From Candidatus Planktophila sp. (GTDB taxonomy: Bacteria > Actinomycetota > Actinomycetes > Nanopelagicales > Nanopelagicaceae), in NCBI GenBank assembly GCA_024641555.1, contig JAHECV010000079.1, positions 1 through 13,426 of the forward strand: a DNA stretch of 13,426 nucleotides, given 5' to 3'. A model generated the notes under the pieces. It searched no databases. It had not been told where the DNA came from and saw nothing but the letters and a program-made list of their open reading frames with translations. The position numbers and the translations under genes were made by a program. Below are positions 6,612 to 13,426 of the stretch, piece after piece (the stretch's first letter is position 1; each line of letters opens with the position of its first letter).

Positions 6612-7201
6612 TCAGTAATTAAGCTTTTTATTTTCTTCAATATCAGCCAAGCGAGCACAGTAATCGTTGTTGTCATTGCAGTAAGAACTGAAGTAACTAA
6701 GAGGTTTCCATCTTCTAAAAATCTAGTAGCAACTGCGCCAATTAGGATTCCTAATGTCACAGCAAATTTATTGCGGATAATGATTTGTCTAGTTTTAGAA
6801 AGCGCTCTTTTGAAGGCGCCGCTTGGCAATGCCGCGCTAGCCCAAAGCGCCCAGAGAACGAGTACTGGTTGAAATAATAAACGGATCGCCCGGGCACGAT
6901 CGCTATTTAGGCCGAAGGCATCGATGCCATGAACAAATTGAGAAATATTGCCAGGAAATATTGCAATAAAGAAAAGTGCGGTCGCTAATCCGACTTCTTT
7001 ACGCCTGCGCAAACTAAGAAGAGCCAATCCTAAAAGTATTTCAACACCACCGGAGGCGAGCACAATGAAATCTGGTGAAAAAGGCGCCCAAGGTGGAACT
7101 TGTGCCTGGAATTCCATGCGACTGGAAGTTAGATGCAATGTGCCAGTGTAAATTAAAGTAGCGCCTAACAGAATCTGTAAAAACTTGCGGATTAGCAACA
7201 C
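6608..7201 (-). CDS. DoxX-like integral membrane protein
   Basis: A 197-residue membrane protein. Hydrophobic segments are at about 5-23, 46-64, 70-88, 107-126, 146-161 and 168-188. The first four, with 'GTLHLTSSRMEFQAQVPPW' (20-38), 'SGGVEILLGLALL' (51-63) and 'FPGNISQFVHG' (83-93), match the four-helix DoxX/DoxX-like fold. The two last helices follow a Lys/Arg-rich loop (about 132-145) and look like an extension beyond the usual length of roughly 130-150. DoxX-like proteins are linked in some bacteria to quinone or redox functions, but no catalytic role can be read here. The GTG start at 7201 has an AGGG seven bases upstream; a nearer ATG at 7205 is out of frame. It is the last gene of the minus-strand run, 38 nt after the ABC-F gene. 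Confidence 0.75.
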   Translation of the reverse strand: MLLIRKFLQILLGATLIYTGTLHLTSSRMEFQAQVPPWAPFSPDFIVLASGGVEILLGLALLSLRRRKEVGLATALFFIAIFPGNISQFVHGIDAFGLNSDRARAIRLLFQPVLVLWALWASAALPSGAFKRALSKTRQIIIRNKFAVTLGILIGAVATRFLEDGNLLVTSVLTAMTTTITVLAWLILKKIKSLITD

Positions 7202-7239
7202 GCATCAACCCTACTTGGTCCAGATGGTATTTCTTCGAA

Positions 7240-8838
7240 TTAATCGATTGCGACTAGATCGAAATATTCGTCTTTCCAAATATCTTCATCACCATCGGGT
7301 AGCAAGATCACGCGCTCGGGCTTTAGCGCTTGCACTGCGCCTTCATCGTGAGAAACCATAACGACCGCACCTTGGTACTCAGTTAGCGCGCCCAAGATCT
7401 CCTCGCGCGATGCCGGATCTAAGTTATTGGTTGGCTCATCAAGTAGTAGAACATTTGCCGCTGAGACAACGAGAGTTGCCAGGGCAAGGCGCGTTCTTTC
7501 GCCACCTGATAAGACTTTAACGGGCTTATGAACATCATCGCCGACGAATAAGAATGAACCAAGAACATTGCGCGCTTCTGGTTCACGCAAGTCATCTTTA
7601 GAAGACATCATGTTTTCCAGAATTGTGCGTTCGAAATCGAGCATTTCATGTTCCTGCGCGTAGTAACCAAGTTTTAAGCCATGGCCATGTTCGACGTGGC
7701 CAGTATCGGATTCGAGTTGGTTGGCCAGGATCTTTAGAAGCGTAGTTTTTCCGGCGCCGTTAAGGCCCAAGATAACAACGCGCGAACCTTTATCGATAAC
7801 ACAAGAAACGTCGGTAAAGATTTCAAGTGAGCCATAGTTCTTGGAAAGTTCTTCACCCGATAGGGGAGTCTTGCCACAAGGAGATGGCGTTGGGAAACGA
7901 AGCTTTGCGACCTTATCCTTAACGCGGACATCTTCCAGAGATGATCTAAGTTTTTCGGCGCGACGTAACATGCCTTGTGCGGCAGTTGCCTTTGAAGCTT
8001 TGGCGCGCATTTTTTCGCCCTGCTTCTGCAAGATTTCAGCTTTCTTTTCGGCGTTGGCGCGCTCTTTCTTACGGCGATGTTCATCTTGTTCGCGCTGAAG
8101 TAAATACTGCTTCCAGCCGAGGTTATAAACATCGATCACGTTGCGGTTACCGTCGATATAGAAGACCTTATTTACAACTTGTTCGATCAAGTTAACATCG
8201 TGAGAGATGATGACTAGACCACCTGAGTAAGTACTTAGGTAGTTTCGAAGCCAGATAATTGAGTCGGCATCTAAGTGGTTAGTTGGCTCATCTAGGAGCA
8301 AAGTTTCAGCGCCCGAGAAGAGAATGCGGGCAAGTTCAATACGACGACGCTGGCCACCAGAAAGGGTGTCTAACTGATTGCCAAATACCGCTTCAGATAC
8401 ACCGAGTGAAGTCGCAATGGCTTCTGCTTCAGCGGTTGCGGCATATCCTCCTGCTGCCTGGAATTCTGCATCAACGCGTGAGTAACGCTCCATCGCTTTT
8501 TCCAGAGCGGCGCCTTCAGTGGTAGCCATCTCTTCTTCCACTTGAGTCATGCGCGCAGCAATTTGATCTAAATCTCGCGCCGATAAAATTCTTTCAATAA
8601 CCGTGCCTTGATCTTCGCCAGTTCGGGGATCTTGTGGCAGATATCCGATCTTGCCGGTGCGTTGAACCGCTCCGCCTGCAGGAAGTGTTTCGCCCGCTAA
8701 TACTTTGGCGAGCGTTGATTTTCCTGCGCCATTGCGGCCAACGAATCCGATGCGATCTCCATGGTTGATGCGAACCGTTACTCCGGAGACCAGAAGTCGC
8801 GCACCTGCACGTAGTTCAAGAGCACTTGTAGAGATCAT
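7240..8838 (-). CDS. ABC-F family ATP-binding protein (ribosome-associated type)
   Basis: A soluble protein with two fused ABC ATPase domains and no membrane segments, 532 residues as usual for ABC-F. Domain 1 has Walker A 'GRNGAGKS' (34-41), signature 'LSGGQ' (159-163), Walker B/catalytic 'LLLDEP' with Glu184 and switch His213. Domain 2 has Walker A 'GLNGAGKT' (358-365), signature 'LSGGE' (443-447), 'LLLDEP' with Glu468 and switch His497. Between them lies a long, charged, helical linker (about 241-310), which in this family reaches into the ribosome near the P-site tRNA. Known members act in translation quality control or antibiotic resistance; which applies here cannot be told. The ATG start has GGGAG about 10 bases upstream. 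It lies 37 nt after parC on the same strand, so co-transcription is likely. Confidence 0.92.
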   Translation of the reverse strand: MISTSALELRAGARLLVSGVTVRINHGDRIGFVGRNGAGKSTLAKVLAGETLPAGGAVQRTGKIGYLPQDPRTGEDQGTVIERILSARDLDQIAARMTQVEEEMATTEGAALEKAMERYSRVDAEFQAAGGYAATAEAEAIATSLGVSEAVFGNQLDTLSGGQRRRIELARILFSGAETLLLDEPTNHLDADSIIWLRNYLSTYSGGLVIISHDVNLIEQVVNKVFYIDGNRNVIDVYNLGWKQYLLQREQDEHRRKKERANAEKKAEILQKQGEKMRAKASKATAAQGMLRRAEKLRSSLEDVRVKDKVAKLRFPTPSPCGKTPLSGEELSKNYGSLEIFTDVSCVIDKGSRVVILGLNGAGKTTLLKILANQLESDTGHVEHGHGLKLGYYAQEHEMLDFERTILENMMSSKDDLREPEARNVLGSFLFVGDDVHKPVKVLSGGERTRLALATLVVSAANVLLLDEPTNNLDPASREEILGALTEYQGAVVMVSHDEGAVQALKPERVILLPDGDEDIWKDEYFDLVAID

Positions 8839-8875
8839 TTGACGAAGTCTCCCACAGGCCAGAAGTTAAACGAAA

Positions 8876-10405
8876 TTAAGCAGCGCCAATTCGTGTGCGA
8901 CGAGGGGTAGCAAATGACTTTCCGACTGCAGTTAGCTCGGTAGCAACCTGCGCCTTGATGTTTTCTTCTGATTTAAGAAGAGTAGCAAGGGCTGAGATAG
9001 TTGTTTTGAGTTCTTTCTGTTCTGTCTCAAGTTCAAGTTTGCTCATCTTGGTCAGGCGACGAAGTGGCATATCGAGAATATAAGTTGCTTGTTCGTCATT
9101 TAACTTAAAGTCTTTAATCAACTTATCCTTTGCCGCAGCTGCATCATCGCTACCGCGGATAATTTTGATTACCTTGTCTATATCGATGATCGCCTTTAGC
9201 AGGCCATCGACCATCGATAGGCGACCTTCTGCTTTAGCTTTGCGATATTCAGAGCGACGTCGCACCACTTCGATGCGGTGATCAATGAAGACTTGCAGCA
9301 ATTCCTTAAGCCCAAGGGTCTGCGGACGTCCCTTAACAAGAGCAACTGCGTTGATCGCAAAGGCATCTTCCATCGGGGTTAATTTGAAGAGTTGCTCTAA
9401 CACCGCTTCTGGTTCAAAGCCGTTTTTGAGCTCAATGACCACGTTGGTACCGGTCTGACCATCAGTTAGATCGATTATGTCTGAAATGCCTTGGATCTTC
9501 TTCGCCTTAGCCAGGTCTGCGATTCGCTCAACAACTTTCTCCGGACCGATATTAAATGGGAGTTCCTTGATCGTGATACCCATCTTGCGAGATGTAACTT
9601 TGCTGATCTCGACGGTGGCGCGCACCTTAAATGAACCTTTACCGGTGGCATATGCCTCACGTACACCTTCGGCGCCAACGAGTTCTCCGCCAGTTGGAAA
9701 GTCTGGGCCAGGTATGTGCTTCATCAACTGATTAAGCGTCGCCTTTGGATTTTCGATTAAGAACTTCGTTGCCGCGATAACTTCACCCAAGTTATGTGGC
9801 GCCATATTCGTTGCCATACCAACTGCAATACCAGAACCACCATTTACTAAAAGATTTGGATATGCAGCTGGGAGAACAAGTGGCTCCAGTAGTTGGCCGT
9901 CATAATTTGGACCGAAATCAACGGTATCTTCATCAGCTTCGGCGACCATCGCCATGGCAGCGCTTGCTAAGCGAGCTTCGGTGTAGCGCATCGCAGCTGG
10001 ACCTGAATCGAGTGAACCAAAGTTTCCGTGGCCATCAATTAGTGGAACCTGCATGGAAAAAGATTGCGCCATGCGTACGAGCGCATCGTAAATCGCTGAG
10101 TCACCGTGTGGGTGCAACTTACCCATTACTTCGCCAACGACACGAGCGCTCTTTACATGGCCGCGCTCTGGGCGCAGACCCATATCGGCCATCTGATGCA
10201 AGATGCGGCGATGAACTGGTTTTAAGCCATCGCGCGCATCAGGAAGCGCGCGTGAGTAAATAACTGAATATGCATATTCCAGAAATGACTCAGACATTTC
10301 AGATGAAACATCGATATCAACGATCTTGCCGGGATATTCACCGGGCTTTGGACCAATTGGCTTCTTCGCCTTGGTCGATGCTGCGGCCTTCTTCGCTGTT
10401 GCCAT
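8876..10405 (-). CDS. parC: DNA topoisomerase IV subunit A lacking the C-terminal domain
   Basis: DNA-breaking and rejoining subunit of type IIA topoisomerase, partner of ParE. A Lys/Ala-rich N-terminus (1-20) leads into the winged-helix region with 'SRALPDARDGLKPVHRRIL' (51-69). The quinolone-determining stretch is 'HPHGDSAIYDALVRMAQ' (98-114), with Ser103 and Asp107 in the sensitive-type state. The active-site Tyr141 sits in 'AAMRYTEARL' (137-146), preceded by Arg140. The tower and coiled-coil regions follow to 'TPRRTRIGAA'. The protein ends at residue 509, just after the conserved 'RRTxI' (502-506) that normally joins to the beta-pinwheel C-terminal domain. Usual GyrA/ParC proteins have about 750-850 residues. 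Only 37 nt separate its stop from the ABC-F start, so no CTD remnant follows and the absence looks real. No clear Shine-Dalgarno precedes the ATG; a TATCTT (complement of 10420-10425) could be a -10 giving a very short leader. Confidence 0.93.
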   Translation of the reverse strand: MATAKKAAASTKAKKPIGPKPGEYPGKIVDIDVSSEMSESFLEYAYSVIYSRALPDARDGLKPVHRRILHQMADMGLRPERGHVKSARVVGEVMGKLHPHGDSAIYDALVRMAQSFSMQVPLIDGHGNFGSLDSGPAAMRYTEARLASAAMAMVAEADEDTVDFGPNYDGQLLEPLVLPAAYPNLLVNGGSGIAVGMATNMAPHNLGEVIAATKFLIENPKATLNQLMKHIPGPDFPTGGELVGAEGVREAYATGKGSFKVRATVEISKVTSRKMGITIKELPFNIGPEKVVERIADLAKAKKIQGISDIIDLTDGQTGTNVVIELKNGFEPEAVLEQLFKLTPMEDAFAINAVALVKGRPQTLGLKELLQVFIDHRIEVVRRRSEYRKAKAEGRLSMVDGLLKAIIDIDKVIKIIRGSDDAAAAKDKLIKDFKLNDEQATYILDMPLRRLTKMSKLELETEQKELKTTISALATLLKSEENIKAQVATELTAVGKSFATPRRTRIGAA

Positions 10406-10430
10406 GCGCGCATTCTGCCAAGATAACTAG

Positions 10431-11336
10431 CTAAATCGCGGTACCTACACGCGGTCTGCCGCCGACGATTGCAACACAACCGGCTGCTAACTCTCCACCT
10501 GCCTGTAAAGCGCCAGTTAGATCTTGGTTCTTGGAAAAAGATGCGATAAATCCAGCGGCAAAACTATCTCCCGCTCCAGTTGTATCGATAACTGATGTTG
10601 CAACGGCAGGAAGGCTGATTGAGTCATAGCCGCGTGATTTTGCGATCGCGCCTGCGGAACCGCGTTTAATGACAACCACTTGCGAGAAGTCGAGCAGATA
10701 GTCCAAGGCGCGTTCTATATCAACGGAACCAGTGAGAAAAATCGATTCTTCTTCATTTAAGAGAAGCACATCCATCATTGAAAACCAAGTGTGGAGCTCT
10801 TTATCAGTTACATCTTTCATGGACCCAACGGAAGCGGGATCAAAATAGATCGGCAATCTGGCGGCTTTAATCTTTTCAATCATCGCTAAGACAGCATCGC
10901 GCGCCATGGGATTGAGCAGCGCATAACCTGAGATGTAAACCGCTTGGAAAGCGTTGAGATCGGGCAGATCGGCAGCGGTTAAACGTGAATTAGCGCCTTT
11001 ATCCGGAAACATAGTGCGCTCACCTGATGAATCAACCAGCACTACAACCACGCCAGATGTTTCACCTGGGATAACTAAATTTTCGTGGTTAACGCCAAGG
11101 GCATCAAATTCAGCGACAATTGCCGCGCCAGCCGGGTCGTCACCAACACGGCTAACGATTGTGCTTGTTGCATCGGTGCGAGTTAACCAGGCGGCAACGT
11201 TTCCGGCCGCGCCTCCGCTGCTGGTACTTATGTGACTTGCCGTGTCACTTCCGTAATTAATCTTTTGAGGTGAAACGTTTATGCGGGCGATCACATCGAG
11301 CATCACATCGCCGATACATAGAACGTTTATTGTCAT
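10431..11336 (-). CDS. psuK: PfkB-family sugar/nucleoside kinase, probable pseudouridine kinase
   Basis: Ribokinase-like kinase of 301 residues. The N-terminal 'CIGDVMLDV' (7-15) and 'SGGAAGNVAAWL' (40-51) are substrate-side PfkB signatures. 'NEEE' (194-197) is the usual Mg/phosphate-binding element. The C-terminal signature 'DTTGAGDSFAAGF' (251-263) includes the catalytic base Asp257. The fold does not fix the substrate. The adjacent upstream psuG, ending 11 nt before this start on the same strand, makes pseudouridine the best guess: phosphorylation to pseudouridine 5'-phosphate, which PsuG then cleaves. The ATG start has only a weak purine stretch before it, so translational coupling to psuG is plausible. 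Ribokinase or another nucleoside kinase is the alternative if the pairing misleads. The kinase family is sure; the substrate is inferred. Confidence 0.82.
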   Translation of the reverse strand: MTINVLCIGDVMLDVIARINVSPQKINYGSDTASHISTSSGGAAGNVAAWLTRTDATSTIVSRVGDDPAGAAIVAEFDALGVNHENLVIPGETSGVVVVLVDSSGERTMFPDKGANSRLTAADLPDLNAFQAVYISGYALLNPMARDAVLAMIEKIKAARLPIYFDPASVGSMKDVTDKELHTWFSMMDVLLLNEEESIFLTGSVDIERALDYLLDFSQVVVIKRGSAGAIAKSRGYDSISLPAVATSVIDTTGAGDSFAAGFIASFSKNQDLTGALQAGGELAAGCVAIVGGRPRVGTAI

Positions 11337-11347
11337 TTCTATCTCGC

Positions 11348-12262
11348 TTACTGGCGTTGCTTCGCAACTGCGATATCAGCGGCTAGGGCTGAATTGGATT
11401 TAATAATTTCAATATTTACGGAAAGTGATTCACCTTCGCTGGCGGTGTGGAAATGCTCGAGCAAAAATGGAGTAACGGCCTTGCCAATCACCCCATTCTT
11501 ATGTGCTCCGGCCAACCCGCTCTTTAAGATGGCATCGTGGCGCTTGCGATCCATCTCGTGCTTAACAGGATTTGCGACAACGAGTGCGCTCTTATTGGTC
11601 TTAAGCGCTTCGCGAGAGTGAATGATCTTGGCAATTTCGGCCGCGCTTTCGACCTGATGTTCGATGGTAAATCCCGAATCAGTTAGATAGAAACCTGGGA
11701 AAGCAGTGGTCTTGTAACCAACAACACCTATCGCCAAAGTTTCGAGTCGCTCGAGAGTTGCAGCAACATCGAGAATAGATTTCACGCCAGCGCAGACAAC
11801 TGTCATATCTAGTTGTGAAAGTGCAGTCAGGTCGGCCGATTCATCGAAGGTTTCATTGGCATCACGGTGAACGCCACCAAGGCCACCAGTTGCAAAGACT
11901 CGAATGCCGGCCAGCGCTGCTAAGTGTGCAGTTGCCGCAACGGTTGTTGCCGCGCTCTTGCCGGTTGCGGCGATGATCGCTAAGTCACGGCTTGATGCTT
12001 TGGCTATGTCGTCGCGATTTGCGATCGCTTTTAGTTGGTCATCAGTTAAACCAACATGGACAACACCATCAATAACTGCAATCGTCGCTGGTATTGCGCC
12101 GTGATCGCGGACAATATCTTCAACTTCGCGCGCAACTTCTAGGTTCTGCGGACGAGGTAGACCATGGCTAATAATCGTTGATTCAAGTGCAACTATCGGC
12201 TTGCCTTCAGCAAGGGCTGCAGCAACTTCAGGCGATGGAGTAAATGGCATGCGGTGGCTCAT
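11348..12262 (-). CDS. psuG: pseudouridine-5'-phosphate glycosidase
   Basis: Enzyme that reversibly cleaves the C-C glycosidic bond of pseudouridine 5'-phosphate, giving uracil and ribose 5-phosphate. The 304 residues match the family length. Landmarks are 'ALESTIISHGLPRPQN' (25-40) with Glu27, Lys88 in 'AKASSRDLA', 'GGLGGVHRDANETFDESADL' (126-145) with His132, and 'CAGVKSILD' (157-165) with Lys161. The two lysines are those expected to act on ribose and the pyrimidine. The C-terminal 'GESLSVNIEIIKSNSALAADIA' (277-298) is the family's Asn-bearing motif. It heads the minus-strand run with psuK next. A TAAGGT -10-like element places transcription at the A of the ATG, suggesting a leaderless message. 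A second Met at residue 5 is possible. No pseudouridine transporter is in the window. Confidence 0.95.
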   Translation of the reverse strand: MSHRMPFTPSPEVAAALAEGKPIVALESTIISHGLPRPQNLEVAREVEDIVRDHGAIPATIAVIDGVVHVGLTDDQLKAIANRDDIAKASSRDLAIIAATGKSAATTVAATAHLAALAGIRVFATGGLGGVHRDANETFDESADLTALSQLDMTVVCAGVKSILDVAATLERLETLAIGVVGYKTTAFPGFYLTDSGFTIEHQVESAAEIAKIIHSREALKTNKSALVVANPVKHEMDRKRHDAILKSGLAGAHKNGVIGKAVTPFLLEHFHTASEGESLSVNIEIIKSNSALAADIAVAKQRQ

Positions 12263-12269
12263 AAGCCCA

Positions 12270-12275
12270 ACCTTA
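12270..12275 (-). promoter_or_regulatory. candidate -10 element for leaderless psuG
   Basis: TAAGGT on the minus strand (TANNNT) ends seven bases before the psuG ATG, so the transcript would start at the start codon itself; no Shine-Dalgarno is present. It lies in the 32-nt spacer shared with the divergent phosphodiesterase gene. There is no clear -35. Confidence 0.45.
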
Positions 12276-12294
12276 CCCGTGAGAAGATACCTCT

Positions 12295-13398
12295 GTGCAT
12301 CTCTCGCAAATCACGCCTTCGCTCTTTGCCAGCCTAGGTTTAGCAGATGCCAGCGATCAAATAAATTGTGGAGAAAGTCCGAGCGGTCGCGAACTGCTAT
12401 TTCTCGTTGACGGCCTAGGCGCAAATGTCATTGAAAAGTATGCAAGTTATATCCCAACGCTTACATCACTGATCCGCCATGGCGCGGTTCGTACATCTTT
12501 TCCTTCTACGACCGCAACAAGTTTGGCAACGCTTACCACAGGCGTAAATCCCGGAACTCACGGAATGCTCGGCTACACCGTGCAAGTTCCACGCAGCGGT
12601 GGTCGAATTCTAAATTCACTTAAATGGGATGAGCGCGTTGATCCAGCAATTTGGCAACCGGTTCCAACTTTATTTGAACGTGCAACCGCAGCCGATATCA
12701 GCGTTACTCACGTTGCAGCAAAACGTTATGAAGATACAGGTTTCACTCGCGCAGTCTTTCGTGGTGCTAATTATCGCGGCGCAAATATCCACGAAGTTTT
12801 GGTTTCTGAGACAGTTCAGGCCCTTAGCCCTTCACCTGCCTTTGTTTATCTATATGTAAATGAGCTAGATGTTGCCGGCCACAGTGATGGTGTGGGATCA
12901 GATAAGTGGCTAGCCGCACTCGTCGCTATCGATCAACTAGTAGCGACTTTGCTAAATAAACTTCCCCGTAAAACTAGAGTTTGGTTAACCGCTGATCACG
13001 GCATGATCAACGTCGGCGAAAAGATAGTTATCGGGCAAGACAATGACTTAGCGATTGATATCGCAACGATCGCCGGCGAACCACGCGCGCGCCATCTTTA
13101 TCTGGCAGAAGGCGCACCGCTTACCGCACACATAGAAGTGGCCTCTCGTTGGGAAGAATTCTTGGGGGAGAAGGCCACCATTTATCTGCGCAGCGATGCG
13201 ATTGCTGCAGGTTTATTTGGAGGCGAGGTTTCACTTGATGCCGCAGATCGAATGGGCGATGTCATCGCAGTTGCACATGGCGAGATGATCTTGATCGAAG
13301 CCGAACGTGAAAAACAAGAGAGCGCAATGGTCGGCCACCATGGCGGAGCAACTGATATTGAAAGTTTTGTGCCGCTACTTACTGCTGTAGCAAATTAG
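12295..13398 (+). CDS. type I phosphodiesterase/nucleotide pyrophosphatase-like (alkaline phosphatase superfamily) protein
   Basis: A 367-residue metal-dependent hydrolase of the alkaline phosphatase superfamily. Metal and nucleophile motifs appear in order. 'LLFLVDGLG' carries Asp39, and 'FPSTTATSLATLTTG' (69-83) carries a probable nucleophile Thr73. 'YVNELDVAGHSDG' (187-199) carries Asp191 and His196, 'TADHGM' (232-237) carries Asp234 and His235, and 'VGHHGG' (346-351) carries His349. All expected two-metal ligands are therefore present. No N-terminal signal peptide is seen, so it is probably cytosolic. The natural substrate (a phosphodiester, nucleotide or phosphonate) cannot be told. The GTG start has a weak GAGAAG (12281-12286) eight bases upstream. 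It is divergent from psuG with 32 nt between starts. Its stop overlaps that of the next, convergent gene. A homologue near parC and sepH is, as I recall, common in Actinobacteria. Confidence 0.88.
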   Translation: MHLSQITPSLFASLGLADASDQINCGESPSGRELLFLVDGLGANVIEKYASYIPTLTSLIRHGAVRTSFPSTTATSLATLTTGVNPGTHGMLGYTVQVPRSGGRILNSLKWDERVDPAIWQPVPTLFERATAADISVTHVAAKRYEDTGFTRAVFRGANYRGANIHEVLVSETVQALSPSPAFVYLYVNELDVAGHSDGVGSDKWLAALVAIDQLVATLLNKLPRKTRVWLTADHGMINVGEKIVIGQDNDLAIDIATIAGEPRARHLYLAEGAPLTAHIEVASRWEEFLGEKATIYLRSDAIAAGLFGGEVSLDAADRMGDVIAVAHGEMILIEAEREKQESAMVGHHGGATDIESFVPLLTAVAN

Positions 13399-13426
13399 TT
13401 TTCGGGAGTTGGTTCTTCGGTAGTTT
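13395..13426 (-). CDS. C-terminal end of an unidentified minus-strand gene (possibly sepH)
   Basis: Reading leftward from the window edge, one minus-strand frame gives the acidic tail Thr-Thr-Glu-Glu-Pro-Thr-Pro-Glu-Asn and then TAA (complement of 13395-13397). That stop overlaps the stop of the phosphodiesterase gene, the same tight convergent arrangement seen twice elsewhere here. Nine residues cannot identify a protein. In Actinobacteria the DUF3071/SepH cell-division gene lies near this phosphodiesterase gene, and an acidic Pro/Glu tail would suit it. This is a guess from position. Confidence 0.35.
   Translation of the reverse strand, partial: TTEEPTPEN

Noticed and set aside
9796..10263. 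155-codon open frame on the plus strand opposite parC
   Set aside because: It overlaps the most conserved part of parC (active site and quinolone region). Its product is His/Arg/Leu-rich without motifs, so it is a shadow.
11394..12104. Plus-strand frames opposite psuG
   Set aside because: These are short Ala/Ser-rich translations of the antisense strand over conserved PsuG motifs, with no start signals or family resemblance.
1..13426. CRISPR arrays, insertion sequences, tRNA/rRNA genes, prophage or defence islands
   Set aside because: No regularly spaced direct repeats, transposase motifs, tRNA cloverleaf or rRNA segments were seen. Gene content is ordinary chromosomal housekeeping plus a nucleoside-salvage pair.

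Overview
The window reads as a compact, housekeeping stretch of an actinobacterial chromosome. Several gene families are typical of Actinobacteria: a DUF4192 protein, a HrdB/SigA-type primary sigma factor with a Lys/Ala-rich N-terminus, a DUF7455 zinc-ribbon-like protein, an actinobacterial-type ParE/ParC pair and a SAM-IV riboswitch in front of metX. By eye the base composition is moderate (about half G+C or slightly less), unlike high-GC Streptomyces or mycobacteria. Genes are packed with almost no spacers, and convergent stops touch or overlap. Together this suggests a small-genome, streamlined actinobacterium such as the freshwater Nanopelagicales (acI) group. That assignment is inference; no rRNA marker is present.

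Layout. Positions 1-2136 hold the 3' part of a DUF4192 gene and metX (homoserine O-acetyltransferase, methionine synthesis). A SAM-IV-type riboswitch lies between them, and its 5' stems overlap the end of the DUF4192 gene. Positions 2137-4072 hold a promoter and an unusual cluster of TTCGAA elements, then the primary sigma factor gene and, 12 nt downstream, a tiny CDGSH iron-sulfur protein gene. A DUF7455 gene converges on the latter with no spacer. The largest intergenic region (4286-4499) separates DUF7455 from the divergent parE and carries a 14-bp perfect palindrome. parE (4500-6611) converges, with overlapping stops, on a five-gene minus-strand run. In transcription order that run is psuG, psuK, parC, an ABC-F ATPase and a DoxX-like membrane protein. 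A phosphodiesterase/nucleotide pyrophosphatase-like gene leaves divergently from psuG with a 32-nt spacer. It meets the last codons of a further minus-strand gene at the right edge (possibly sepH, by position only).

How it fits together. The sigma factor, ParE and ParC serve transcription and chromosome topology/decatenation. psuG-psuK form a two-step pseudouridine breakdown pathway (kinase plus C-C glycosidase) yielding uracil and ribose 5-phosphate. metX is probably switched off by SAM through the riboswitch. The most notable points are a ParC that stops exactly where the C-terminal DNA-wrapping domain should begin, the riboswitch nested in the preceding coding sequence, and the TTCGAA repeat/hairpin in the sigA leader. 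No mobile element, CRISPR array, tRNA, rRNA or evident new multi-gene system was seen, and no gene-free stretch exceeds 300 bases.
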